From positions 124,001 to 188,000 of the forward strand of contig NZ_NIDE01000014.1 of the NCBI RefSeq assembly GCF_002197845.1: a stretch of 64,000 bases of DNA, in the 5' to 3' direction. The DNA is from Fimbriiglobus ruber. Its GTDB lineage: Bacteria > Planctomycetota > Planctomycetia > Gemmatales > Gemmataceae. A program made the translations under genes and the position numbers. The notes beneath the pieces are model-generated. The model saw only the letters and a program-made list of their open reading frames with translations. It was not told where the DNA came from and searched no databases. Positions 1 to 7,960 of this stretch are shown one piece after another (positions within the stretch are counted from its first letter, which is position 1; each line of letters begins with the position of its first letter).

Positions 1-606
1 GGGGTCGAGAAGGTGACCACCCTCATTAACATCTTCGACAAGGACGCCTTCCTCAAGGAGATCGAGAAGCTGGAGGGCACGGCGTCCAAGGCGGACACCA
101 TCGCCCACCGGACGAAGAAGACGATCATCGAGCGGATGGAGGAGGACCCGGCGTTCTACCGCAAGTTCTCCGAGATGCTGGAAGACGCGATCCGGGCGTT
201 CCGCGAGAAGCGGCTGGCCGATCGGGACTACTTGAGCAAGGTCATGGAGATCGCCGACTCGGTGCGGAACCGTACCGGCGACTCGCTGCCAGATAAGCTC
301 CGCAACCAGGATGTGGCGAAGGCCTTTTACGGGGTCGTCCTGGAGCCGCTGGGGCGGCACGTCGCCGAGCCGGGGGAATGTCGGGAACTCTCGGCGGACG
401 CGGCATTGCGGATCGACGAGATTGTGCGGGCCGAGCGGATTGTCAGCTGGACGACGAACACCGATGTGCAGAACCGCATGAAGAACCTGATCGAAGACTA
501 TCTGCACGAGCTTAAGGATGAGACCGGGCTGCTGCTGACCTTCGAGGACATCGACGAGATCCTCGAGAAGTGCCTCGACGTCGCCAAGCGGAGGTACGCG
601 GCGTGA
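1..606 (+). CDS. hsdR: Type I restriction enzyme R subunit, C-terminal part
   Basis: The frame is open to the left edge, so this is only the last ~200 residues of HsdR, the ATP-dependent translocase and nuclease subunit of a type I restriction-modification complex. What is seen is the helical C-terminal region that contacts the methyltransferase: GVEKVTTLINIFDKDAF, then ADTIAHRTKKTI, EDPAFYRKFSEML and SVRNRTGD, a pattern typical of the EcoR124-like HsdR C-terminus. The motor and nuclease domains would lie left of the window. An internal GTG at 13 is not taken as the start because the homologous sequence begins upstream of it. The stop codon overlaps the start of the next gene, so the two are translationally coupled. 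Confidence 0.88.
   Translation, partial: GVEKVTTLINIFDKDAFLKEIEKLEGTASKADTIAHRTKKTIIERMEEDPAFYRKFSEMLEDAIRAFREKRLADRDYLSKVMEIADSVRNRTGDSLPDKLRNQDVAKAFYGVVLEPLGRHVAEPGECRELSADAALRIDEIVRAERIVSWTTNTDVQNRMKNLIEDYLHELKDETGLLLTFEDIDEILEKCLDVAKRRYAA
590..594 (+). promoter_or_regulatory. Ribosome binding site deciding the YgjP start
   Basis: GGAGG sits 8 bases before the GTG at 603, inside the last codons of hsdR. It selects GTG 603 over the in-frame GTG at 570, which has no comparable site, and creates a GTGA stop-start overlap. Confidence 0.7.
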
Positions 607-1334
607 TCGAGAACGGCCAACCCGGGGGCGGTTACCTCCTGCGGTACGGCGGACTGGCGATCCCGTTCCGGGTCGAGTACCGCGATCGAAAGGATCTGGC
701 CATCAGCGTCTACCCGGAGCTGCGGCTGGAGGTGTTGGCCCCCCGGCGTGTGAGCGTCGAGCAGGTCCTCACCCGGGTGCAGAAGCGGGCCGGGTGGATC
801 GTGCGTCAGTGGCGGAAGTTCGAGCGGTACCGCCCGCCCCAGCCGGAGCGGCGGTACGTGAGCGGGGAGACGCACCGCTACCTCGGCCGCCAGTACCGGC
901 TGAAGGTCCAGGGAGGGACGCCGTCCGGGGTGAAGCTGATCGGCCGGTTCCTGCAAGTCCGGACCACGGGCGAGGCGGACGGCGACGAAGTGCGGAACCT
1001 GCTCGAAGCCTGGTATCGGCAGCACTCCGAGCGGGTGTTCGCCCAGCGGCTCCTGCACTGCCTCGAAGCGGTGCGGTCGCTCCGCCTGGCCCAGAGTCCG
1101 ACCCTGACCGTCCGCAAGATGGCGAAGCGGTGGGGGAGTTGCACCAAGGCCGGGGCGATCCGGCTGAACGTGGAGCTGGTGAAGGCCCCGGTCCCCTGCA
1201 TCGACTACGTGATCGTTCACGAGCTGTGCCACCTCAAGGCCCACAACCACGGCCCGGAGTTCTACCGTCTCCTTGGTCGCTGCATGCCCGACTGGGAGGC
1301 CAGGAAAGAACGTTTGGAAGCCGTTACCGTTTAG
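603..1334 (+). CDS. YgjP/WLM-type zinc metallopeptidase (M48-like)
   Basis: A 243-residue protein of the YgjP (DUF45) family. The catalytic zinc site is seen as HELCH at residues 206-210, followed by the family hallmark HNHGPEFYRLL with a further His ligand. Upstream, KMAKRWGSCTKAG is the conserved strand before the zinc helix. Such peptidases are often encoded directly beside type I hsdR genes, and here the GTG start overlaps the hsdR stop, so it is made together with HsdR. The substrate is unknown; control or turnover of the restriction complex is inference. A start at 570 is possible but lacks a ribosome site. Confidence 0.87.
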   Translation: MIENGQPGGGYLLRYGGLAIPFRVEYRDRKDLAISVYPELRLEVLAPRRVSVEQVLTRVQKRAGWIVRQWRKFERYRPPQPERRYVSGETHRYLGRQYRLKVQGGTPSGVKLIGRFLQVRTTGEADGDEVRNLLEAWYRQHSERVFAQRLLHCLEAVRSLRLAQSPTLTVRKMAKRWGSCTKAGAIRLNVELVKAPVPCIDYVIVHELCHLKAHNHGPEFYRLLGRCMPDWEARKERLEAVTV

Positions 1335-1407
1335 GCTGCTGAGCGGCGATCCAGCGACTGCCGCAGGGGACTTACACGGCCGGCGTGGGGCGGCCCGAGG
1401 AGTACAC

Positions 1408-3324
1408 ATGAAGAACGACTACCGGGTGCAGATCAACTTCTTGCCTGTAGACGGGCCGCTCCCGCCGTTTCGCGTGTACCGCAAGCCGTGCACCGGTAGC
1501 GAAGCCCGCCCCTCGACCGACGTGGCAGCCTACTCCCTCCCCGTCAGCAGCGAAATGGAGGAGCGTCAGTTTTATTGGGTCCGGTTCACCCCCGCTGAGG
1601 GCTACCACGAACACCATATCCACGCGTCGGACAACAACAACCTCACCAAGTGGGCGATTCTGCACGCAATCCAGACTGCTGTTCATGCGAAGTTGAAACC
1701 TTCGGAGTACCACATCCCTGCCAAGGGTTTTGTCGATTCAATTCGGCTGCTCATGGTGGAGCACCCTGAGGGATTCGAGCAACTGGAGGTTCAGCCCTAC
1801 TTCCTGCGTGAAACCCAGCAGTTCGGGTGTCTGGCAGACTTCCACTTCAAGGTGAAGGGGGGCGTCGCCTTCTCCCGACGGATCCAGCAACTGAGCTTGA
1901 GCTTGAACCGGGCAGGGAAGCGGAACGTCGACTACTACCTCGACCGCGACGGGAAGATTCGGACGTTCACGACCGCGAGGCGGGATGTGCTGTCTGGGCT
2001 GTTGCTGCCAGGAAGCACGACACCCATCAGTCTCGGCAGAGAGTTCGTTTCGTTGCCTGCCCGGACCCTCGGGGCGAAGACGTACGTTTTCGCGGGTGGG
2101 AAAACGTCCCGAAGTCAGTTCTCAGGTCTGCGAGACCACGGGCCGCTGGAACCCCTGTCGGCTGCCCCACATCTTCTCTTCCTGTTCCGCGAGCAGGATC
2201 GCCAAGCGGCCCGAATACTGGCGGCAGCTCTCAAAGGGACGAAGGGAAAGGAGCGGTTCAACTTCCCGGGTTTCCAAGCCCTCTTCAAGTCCGATCTGAG
2301 TTACGACGCGAAGCCGATCATCCTGTCCGATCTGAACAAGCCGTCGATGGAACTTGCCGTGCAAGAGGTCCAGCGACGGCGGCTCACGACCCCGAACGCC
2401 CTTCCGGTCCTCGTGCTCCCGCAGGGCGATGATAACGGCTACCTGGCTCACAAGGCGGGGTTCGCGAACGTCGGGATCGCAACCCAGGTGTGCACCCTGC
2501 CGGTCATTCAAGACGAGGCCGCGTTGAAGTGGGCGATCGGGAACATCGCTTTGCAGATCTTTTGCAAGGCGGGCGGGCAGCCGTGGAAGGTGCGGCCGAC
2601 CACGGAGCCGACCCTCATCGTCGGGATCAGCCAATCGCACCGGCTGAAAGCAGTCGGCGATGACCGGGTGGTGGAGAAGTACTTCGCTTTCACGGTGATG
2701 ACGGACAACAGCGGGCTGTTCCAGAAAATCCAGGTCTTGGGTGACGCCACGCAGCACGAGGACTATCGACGCCAGCTGACGACCAACCTCGAGGCCCTGC
2801 TCGGTGAGGCTTCGTCGCAGTTCAAGAGAGTGGTAGTCCACACCTCGTTCAAGCTCAAGAGGAAAGAAATCGACGCCATCGAGCAGTCGGTCCGTCGTGC
2901 GGCGGGAGCCAACAAGGCGTGTCGGTTCGCGGTGGTGAAGGTGAACCAGCACTCGCGGTTTTTCGGGGTGAACCGCGGCGTGAACAGTCTGGTGCCCAAC
3001 GAGGCGACGTGCGTCCGCCTCGGCCAAGGCGAGTACCTCGTGTGGTTCGAGGGCATCAACCCGGACAAGCCGACCGTGGGTAAGCTGTTCCCTGGGCCGA
3101 CACACTTGGACTTCTTACGGGTGCCCGATGGTCAGGGCATACGCGACGACGAGTTGCTCCAGGACATCATCAATCTTTCGGGGGCCAACTGGCGGGGGCT
3201 GAACGCCAAGAACTCTCCGGTCTCGGTGTTCTACTGCCACCTCGTTGCCGACATGGTTCACGACTTCCACGCCGAGAACCTGCCGCTGCCGCAGGTCGAG
3301 GTCATCCGGCCTTGGTTTCTGTGA
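1408..3324 (+). CDS. Long prokaryotic Argonaute, catalytically inactive (long-B type)
   Basis: A 638-residue protein with the length of a long pAgo, not of a ~450-500 residue short one. The MID domain shows the 5'-phosphate guide pocket Y345, K349 and Q360 in YLAHKAGFANVGIATQ. The PIWI domain begins near residue 402 (LIVGISQSHR) and closes with LLQDIINLSGANWRG (about 583-597) and HLVADMVHDF. The first catalytic Asp of the DEDX tetrad is Ser408, and the second is replaced in VVVHTSF (Thr479/Ser480), so target cleavage should be lost. Inactive long-B Argonautes use a guide to sense invader nucleic acid and pass the signal to a partner effector; the partner here is the next gene. Start: ATG 1408 with GAGGAGT six bases upstream. 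An in-frame extension to 1273 overlaps the YgjP gene and is rejected. Confidence 0.88.
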   Translation: MKNDYRVQINFLPVDGPLPPFRVYRKPCTGSEARPSTDVAAYSLPVSSEMEERQFYWVRFTPAEGYHEHHIHASDNNNLTKWAILHAIQTAVHAKLKPSEYHIPAKGFVDSIRLLMVEHPEGFEQLEVQPYFLRETQQFGCLADFHFKVKGGVAFSRRIQQLSLSLNRAGKRNVDYYLDRDGKIRTFTTARRDVLSGLLLPGSTTPISLGREFVSLPARTLGAKTYVFAGGKTSRSQFSGLRDHGPLEPLSAAPHLLFLFREQDRQAARILAAALKGTKGKERFNFPGFQALFKSDLSYDAKPIILSDLNKPSMELAVQEVQRRRLTTPNALPVLVLPQGDDNGYLAHKAGFANVGIATQVCTLPVIQDEAALKWAIGNIALQIFCKAGGQPWKVRPTTEPTLIVGISQSHRLKAVGDDRVVEKYFAFTVMTDNSGLFQKIQVLGDATQHEDYRRQLTTNLEALLGEASSQFKRVVVHTSFKLKRKEIDAIEQSVRRAAGANKACRFAVVKVNQHSRFFGVNRGVNSLVPNEATCVRLGQGEYLVWFEGINPDKPTVGKLFPGPTHLDFLRVPDGQGIRDDELLQDIINLSGANWRGLNAKNSPVSVFYCHLVADMVHDFHAENLPLPQVEVIRPWFL

Positions 3325-3332
3325 GGTCATCA

Positions 3333-4421
3333 ATGAGTGCACGTTCGACGGATGTCATGCTCCTGCTCGGAGCCGGGGCCAGCGTGGACGCGGGCATACC
3401 CGCGTCCGCGACGATGATCAAGGACCTCGAAAGCCTGCTGCATAACGGTGGCGAGTGGGGGGAGCATCTGCAGCTGTACCGGCACGTGAAGAGTGCGATC
3501 CACTACGCCGCCGGGCTCAAGGGAGTCTATGGCTGGGACGTGCCGTTCAACATCGAGACCCTCGTCAACACCCTGTACGAGTTGGAGCGGAACGAAGAGC
3601 ATCCGCTGTACCCGTTCATCGGCTCGTGGAACTCTCGCTTTGTCGCCCTCGCCGGCTCGAAATTCGAGCACATTCGCAGGTTCCGGTCCCTCATCTTGAA
3701 GCAGCTCAAGCGGTGGATGTGCCCCGACAGTCCTTCGCGGGGCGACTATTACAAGGGGCTGGTCAACCTGCAGCGTGAGTTGAACTACCCGCTCCGCATC
3801 TTCACTCTGAACTACGACCGCTGTGTCGAGCGGATCGAGCGTGACGGGTTCCGGGTGGAAGCGGGCTTCGGCGGGAACGGGGCGGATCATTTCTGGGACT
3901 GGGAGCGGTTCGAGCAGCACGACGCGGATTCGAGCACCCCTCCACAGGCCTACCTCTACAAGATTCACGGTTCGATGGACTGGAAGCGGGACCAGGACAA
4001 CAACCTGTTCCGCGTCGAGCAGACGGAATCCGTCGAGCACGAGCGGATGGAGATCATTTTCGGCCGGGATTTTAAGCTGGAGGCAGCCGACCCCTACCTC
4101 TTCTACGCGTACGAGTTTCGTCGCTACTGCTTGCTCGCCAAGCTGATCGTGGTGATTGGCTACAGCTTCAGCGATGGGCACATCAACAAGATGCTCGTCC
4201 AAGCTCTACGCAACGATAAGGACTGCCAGTTGTTCGTGGTCATTCGTTGCGAATTCAAGAAAGAGATCGACTCGAAGCGTGAAGAAATCGCCGAGAAACT
4301 GGACGTGTCTGTCGATCGCATCGGTGCGTACCACGGTTCGGCGAGAGATTTTCTCAGCTCGAGTGAGCTTGGAAATTGCGTTCGCTCCCGCGTCCCCGAA
4401 CCCAGCGATGGGCCTTTCTGA
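3333..4421 (+). CDS. SIR2-domain effector paired with the Argonaute
   Basis: A 362-residue SIR2-like protein. NAD-binding and catalytic signatures are seen in order: LLLGAGASVDAGIP (residues 11-23), TLNYD (158-162), KIHGSMDW with His212, and VIGYSFSDGHIN (274-285). Proteins of this class in defence systems usually hydrolyse NAD+ and cause abortive infection. It starts 8 bases after the Argonaute stop, with GAGG just upstream, so the pair forms an operon: the inactive Argonaute as guide-loaded sensor, SIR2 as toxic effector. No APAZ domain is recognised, in line with a long Argonaute partner. The activity is inferred from family, not shown. Confidence 0.88.
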   Translation: MSARSTDVMLLLGAGASVDAGIPASATMIKDLESLLHNGGEWGEHLQLYRHVKSAIHYAAGLKGVYGWDVPFNIETLVNTLYELERNEEHPLYPFIGSWNSRFVALAGSKFEHIRRFRSLILKQLKRWMCPDSPSRGDYYKGLVNLQRELNYPLRIFTLNYDRCVERIERDGFRVEAGFGGNGADHFWDWERFEQHDADSSTPPQAYLYKIHGSMDWKRDQDNNLFRVEQTESVEHERMEIIFGRDFKLEAADPYLFYAYEFRRYCLLAKLIVVIGYSFSDGHINKMLVQALRNDKDCQLFVVIRCEFKKEIDSKREEIAEKLDVSVDRIGAYHGSARDFLSSSELGNCVRSRVPEPSDGPF

Positions 4422-4452
4422 CCTGGTGCCATTCCTTCCGATGGCCGCGACC

Positions 4453-4653
4453 TCACAAGAGGCTGCCGCTGACCTCGGCCAAGATCTCAGTCTTGTGGTC
4501 CTCGGGCAGGGCGAGCTCGGCATCGGTGATGATGCCACGGTTGATGGCGGCTTGATTCCGTTCTAGGTATGCACGGGCGGCGTAGCAACCCGTTGCAATA
4601 AGCGGGTTTGCACGGTGCAGCTGTATAGCTCCGAAAACGACTATTTCAACGGG
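4453..4653 (-). pseudogene. Start-less coding remnant, unknown
   Basis: Minus-strand frame open for 67 codons between two stops, without a plausible start. The peptide (ANPLIATGCYAARAYLERN, then INRGIITDAEL) looks protein-like, so it may be the C-terminal relic of a gene cut away when the island was rearranged. The family is not recognised. The rest of 4422-4818 holds nothing I can identify. Confidence 0.3.
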
Positions 4654-4818
4654 CTAATAGGCATGCGAGCTGCTCGGTTGTCATTTGACCTGGGGCATCT
4701 CATCTCTTCACGCCTGTGGTCCAAGAAGAGCCGGGAGCAAATAACCACCCCCGGCCCATAGAGCGGGCGATAACTGTCAGGAGTCCCCTTTCAACCGTGG
4801 GCATCATCCCATCACCAA

Positions 4819-5247
4819 CTACGTGCGTCTAAAAAAATGTGCCAGTGCCGACCGGGCCTGCCTGAGCCACTCCCCGTCCCTGTTGTATTCCTCTTCCTCG
4901 GCCTTCGTGAGGCGGAGGAAGATCTCGTGGTCGCTTCGGGCACGCCTCAGTACTTCGAACGCCTCCTTGCAGAGGGCCTGGTAGAACACGAGAACAGTCT
5001 GATCCAACGAGCGTTGGCTATATTCGGAAGCGGTCTTCATGAACGCTTCGTCCGAGTCCTCTCTGGCTGCGACGATGATCGCTTCTGCCAGGTCCCAGTC
5101 GTCTTTCGCCGCGTTGTCGAAGAGGTCAGGGAGGTAAGGGTCCCCACGAGAATTCAGCCACTCCGGGGCCTCCTCCCAGATGATATCGATCAGCCGCAGT
5201 TTCAGTTCCTTCGTCACCTCGACGCCATCAACGACCTGCACGGACAT
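4819..5247 (-). CDS. Hypothetical acidic protein
   Basis: 142 residues, acidic, all-helical in appearance (EEAPEWLNSRG, QALCKEAFEVLRRARSDHEIF), no recognised domain, no signal peptide or membrane segment. ATG 5247 is preceded by AGGAG at 9 bases, a good ribosome site. The opposite frame is also open but has shadow composition. It is the last gene of the minus-strand accessory run and points toward the SIR2 gene on the other strand. Function unknown. Confidence 0.6.
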   Translation of the reverse strand: MSVQVVDGVEVTKELKLRLIDIIWEEAPEWLNSRGDPYLPDLFDNAAKDDWDLAEAIIVAAREDSDEAFMKTASEYSQRSLDQTVLVFYQALCKEAFEVLRRARSDHEIFLRLTKAEEEEYNRDGEWLRQARSALAHFFRRT

Positions 5248-5398
5248 ATCTTTTCACTCCTGTAATGCCAGTCTGGCACCATTCAAACTCAGTACCGCAA
5301 CCTAGCTACGGGTTCGAGAACACCGGGGTCTGCCTGGTGTCCACAAGTAACGGTTCAGGTCTGGTGTCATGTGCTGGAACAGTTCACGAAGTTGAACC

Positions 5399-5452
5399 GG
5401 TGCTCCTGCGGAGAACCTGAACGGGTTCACTTCGCCCACTTCAGTTACCCGG
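5399..5452. repeat. Intergenic repeat block, copy 1
   Basis: Contains GTGCTCCTGCGGAGAAC followed by GTTCACTTC..CCAC..TC.GTTAC. A diverged second copy lies at 6466-6514 (22 of 28 positions match in the second half). Each copy sits in the leader region of a minus-strand gene of the accessory run, so a shared operator or promoter element is possible. The remainder of the 5248-5562 gap holds nothing else. Confidence 0.4.
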
Positions 5453-5562
5453 AAACTTTTTGCGGCTCTGGGCGAGCCAGCCGCCAAGGGGCGGCGAATA
5501 GGAATCGCCGGAGGTTCTGAGCCACTCTCAACTCAATTGCCTGATCGGTCGCATCACTTGAT

Positions 5563-5826
5563 TCACCACTTAGAATCCTCGATCGCCCGAATGACGTTAT
5601 CAAAGGCACCATTTACCTCCCCCGGTAGAACCAAGTGCCGGCGTCGAGAAAAACGCTGACAGGACCTTTGCCACCACCAGACCGCCCGATGAGCAATTGC
5701 CAGGGCAGAGGCGGGGGACGCACCGTGACGGGTCCTCAGCATCTCGGCCACCTTGAACGCGGGCCACTCGGGGTAGAGTTGGACCATCCGAAGGGCGGCC
5801 GCGAGTTGTTTGCGGTAGCGGGACAT
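5563..5826 (-). CDS. Small hypothetical protein
   Basis: 87 residues, basic N-terminus (MSRYRKQLAAALRMVQ), a Trp-rich middle (HRAVWWWQRS) and an acidic tail. No family recognised. The arrangement of two short helices around residues 5-40 could bind DNA, but no clear helix-turn-helix is seen. It lies between two other unknown minus-strand genes. Confidence 0.45.
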   Translation of the reverse strand: MSRYRKQLAAALRMVQLYPEWPAFKVAEMLRTRHGASPASALAIAHRAVWWWQRSCQRFSRRRHLVLPGEVNGAFDNVIRAIEDSKW

Positions 5827-5904
5827 ACAGACCCTTGGTACCGGGATCCTGTAACTTCAAAGGTCTTGACCAGGTCACCCAGCCGGACTCGCGGCCCGCC
5901 CAAA

Positions 5905-6402
5905 TCAATTCGTGTGGTGGGCGTTCAGAAACGACTCGAACTCCCGGCGTAACGCATCGGCAACATCACCCTCAAGAAGCTGGCGAAAGCGACGGGCTGT
6001 CTTCCGCGGTTTGAGTTGCCGGGGGAGCAGTAGCATGAGCGAGGAAAGGATTGTTGGTCCTTCGGGTGTTCCATAGATCTTAATCAGGGCCTCAAGGGCG
6101 TGCCATACGCCCCACGCGTCGTCGATTTTCATCTGAAACTTCAGGAGTCCGTTTTCTGGCTGGGTTCCTGTTCCGATATCCACCAGGAAGTTTCGCAGGG
6201 TGACGATGTCTCCCATCATCACCACGGTTGGGTGCTCCTCGATCAGCCGCCAGCGGTCTCGATCGGCGGGACGAGCGAACTGTGAGGGCAGGTTTCCGTA
6301 GACCGTCGCGAAGAACGCCTGCATTGCCTCAGCGTTCTTAAAGTGCCCGGCCACTCTGCGAGTGACGCGATCGTAAGATAGTGTCTTTACTGTCCCCATC
6401 AC
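5905..6402 (-). CDS. Hypothetical protein
   Basis: 165 residues, soluble, mixed alpha/beta look. Seen: YDRVTRRVAGHFKNAEAMQAF near the N-terminus and a basic stretch RQLKPRKTARRFRQLL near residue 135. No recognised motif. The leader carries the second copy of the 5.4 kb repeat block, suggesting shared control with the gene at 4819-5247. Two adjacent Met codons leave the start uncertain by one residue. Confidence 0.55.
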   Translation of the reverse strand: MMGTVKTLSYDRVTRRVAGHFKNAEAMQAFFATVYGNLPSQFARPADRDRWRLIEEHPTVVMMGDIVTLRNFLVDIGTGTQPENGLLKFQMKIDDAWGVWHALEALIKIYGTPEGPTILSSLMLLLPRQLKPRKTARRFRQLLEGDVADALRREFESFLNAHHTN

Positions 6403-6465
6403 CTCTCCTCCAGTTGCGGTGTGCCCCGGTTTCTAAAAACACACAGGGTTGTCGGGTGACTCCTG

Positions 6466-6514
6466 AGTGCTCCTCGTGGAGAACTCGTTCACTTCTTCCA
6501 CCTCCGTTACGCCG
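6466..6514. repeat. Intergenic repeat block, copy 2
   Basis: Second copy of the block at 5399-5452, with GTGCTCCTCGTGGAGAAC (a near-palindrome) and GTTCACTTC..CCAC..TC.GTTAC. It lies 65-110 bases upstream of the gene ending at 5905. Confidence 0.4.
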
Positions 6515-6565
6515 ATTTCTATCCCCACTCAGGCATGGTTAATGGACCAGGGGCGGCACGGGTGC

Positions 6566-6823
6566 TCAACTCGCGGAGACTTGAAGGGAAGCCTGATTGA
6601 CTATATGGTCTGATGCGTCGCTTTGCGTGGTACGGAGGGGGTAGGGTTGGGCCTCGGCCAGGAGGCGGATGACGTAATCGCGGAGGGTCATCCGGGATAG
6701 GTTGGCGTTGTGTCTTGTGCGGCACCAGACGTCGTACGGGACCGCCTTGACGTGCAGGGCGTGGGACGCCAGCACGTCGGTGGTCGTGTTCGGAACTGGG
6801 GCGTCCAGGGTATCGGTGGGCAT
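6566..6823 (-). CDS. Small putative ribbon-helix-helix protein
   Basis: 85 residues. The segment VKAVPYDVWCRTRHNANLS followed by MTLRDYVIRLL fits the beta-helix-helix layout of plasmid-type ribbon-helix-helix proteins (short strand ending in VP, helix, Met-Thr-Leu-Arg turn, helix). These act as autorepressors, antitoxins or partition proteins. No toxin-like partner is next to it, and the candidate iteron array lies 300 bases upstream, so a replication or partition regulator is the better guess. Start ATG 6823 is chosen over the longer frame because AGGAGA lies 7 bases upstream. Confidence 0.5.
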   Translation of the reverse strand: MPTDTLDAPVPNTTTDVLASHALHVKAVPYDVWCRTRHNANLSRMTLRDYVIRLLAEAQPYPLRTTQSDASDHIVNQASLQVSAS

Positions 6824-7127
6824 CAGTGTCTCCTGATTGATTCGGTGATCCGGTGAGGGTATCCACCAGGATCGGTACTCCAGGGCGAGGTCAAGAACCC
6901 GCCGGGCCGAAGGCCGTGGCAGGTCGGGTTCGGGATCACGTCGGCCACTCACCCATGCAACCTCCATCGGAGTTAGCCAGGGCGGGTGTCACGGTCGGGG
7001 TGGGACAAGACCTGTCGAGGGCCGCCGGTTGCACCGACGGGCCTGAACGGGTCTAGTCCTCCTGACATGGTGAGTCAGTTCCCGTCATGGTCGTGTCCGT
7101 CGGACCGGACTGGTCGAGTCTTCTGTG

Positions 7128-7175
7128 TAGTCATGTGATTAGTCATGTGGTTAGTCATGTGATTAGTTATGTGCG
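7128..7175. repeat. Four tandem 12-bp repeats (iteron-like)
   Basis: Units start at 7128, 7140, 7152 and 7164 with consensus TAGTCATGTGAT; the third equals the first and the others differ at one to three positions. They directly border the AT-rich stretch 7176-7330. This layout is that of an iteron origin or a multi-site operator. Confidence 0.6.
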
Positions 7176-7330
7176 TGGCTAGTTTTCCAGTTCTCGTTTC
7201 TCTTAAATTGTTTTAGATTAGTTGTCACTATCTCGTTTCACTTGTCACATATCTGGTTTAGAAAAAGGAAGAAGTAGATGGTCTGCTGATAAAAAATCTT
7301 CTGCTACTAGTGTTAGAATGGACACCGGAA
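7176..7330. other. AT-rich stretch beside the iterons, candidate unwinding region
   Basis: Marked fall in GC relative to the ~60-65% surroundings, with runs such as TCTTAAATTGTTTTAGATTAG and GATAAAAAATC. It holds no open frame. Together with the tandem repeats it would suit a DNA-unwinding element. The gap 6824-7127 left of the repeats shows nothing else. Confidence 0.4.
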
Positions 7331-7380
7331 TGGAACCCAGTGTGACCGCCTGCCGGCGGTGTGGTCGGTAGAGCGTCGAC

Positions 7381-7797
7381 TCAGCACGCGTTCGCTTCGG
7401 TCGCGGCTTCCTTGAGCCGCTTCATGTTGACAGGTTGCCCGGACAGGAGCAGGTATCCGCTGGTCACGAGCATCCGATCGCCGGGTGCGGATTCCCGCAA
7501 CTGGAACTGCCGAATCCGGTTCCGGCCGACAACCTTCTTGAGTTGCTTCATCCAGAGGGTGCAGGCTCGGTAAGTCTGTCGAAGGAACACCGCCTCGGGC
7601 ACCTTACCGGGGGCGAAAAGGCTGAACATCGGGTTGAGGTAGCGGTGGTCTGTGCCCCAAGGCGGCAAAGCACAAAATCGGCTGTAAGTCAAGGCAGCGA
7701 ACTCTCCAAGGTGCGGCCCAAGGTTGGGCCAATCGATGTGATGCCGGGTGATTGTCACCGGCCCGATGGTGTAGATCCGGTTTCCAGTGCCGGACAT
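7381..7797 (-). CDS. Hypothetical protein beside the iteron region
   Basis: 138 residues, basic, no family recognised. Seen: HHIDWPNLGPHLGEFAALTY, a basic helix WMKQLKKVVGRNRIRQF near residue 80, and GYLLLSGQPVNMKRLKEA at the C-terminus. ATG 7797 with GGAGG directly upstream is preferred over the 44-residue longer frame. It is the closest gene to the iteron/AT-rich stretch; a replication-initiation or origin-binding role is only a guess from position. Confidence 0.55.
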   Translation of the reverse strand: MSGTGNRIYTIGPVTITRHHIDWPNLGPHLGEFAALTYSRFCALPPWGTDHRYLNPMFSLFAPGKVPEAVFLRQTYRACTLWMKQLKKVVGRNRIRQFQLRESAPGDRMLVTSGYLLLSGQPVNMKRLKEAATEANAC

Positions 7798-7960
7798 GGA
7801 GCCTCCGGGGTCAGCGTGTGAGTCCGGGTGGAACTTTCCACCCGGGTCACTTACCCGGACGCATGAAATCACTCTCGGAATCGTTGGTTGCGAGAAGTGC
7901 CTGCCGTGACGCGGCCTGGCAATGAGCACCAGGCCGCCCGATGGATCGACGAAGGAACTG

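Noticed and set aside
498-1409. 303-codon minus-strand frame opposite the YgjP gene
   Set aside because: Composition is Pro/Arg/Leu-rich shadow, while the plus strand has a full zinc-peptidase signature.
3333-4421. SIR2 gene as part of a short Argonaute (SPARSA-like) system
   Set aside because: The Argonaute has full long-type length and the SIR2 protein shows no APAZ-like extension that I can recognise.
5302-5487. 61-codon minus-strand frame as a gene
   Set aside because: It overlaps the repeat block, has no good ribosome site and low-complexity ends.
7128-7175. Tandem repeats as a CRISPR array
   Set aside because: Units are 12 bp and directly adjacent without spacers, and no cas gene is present.
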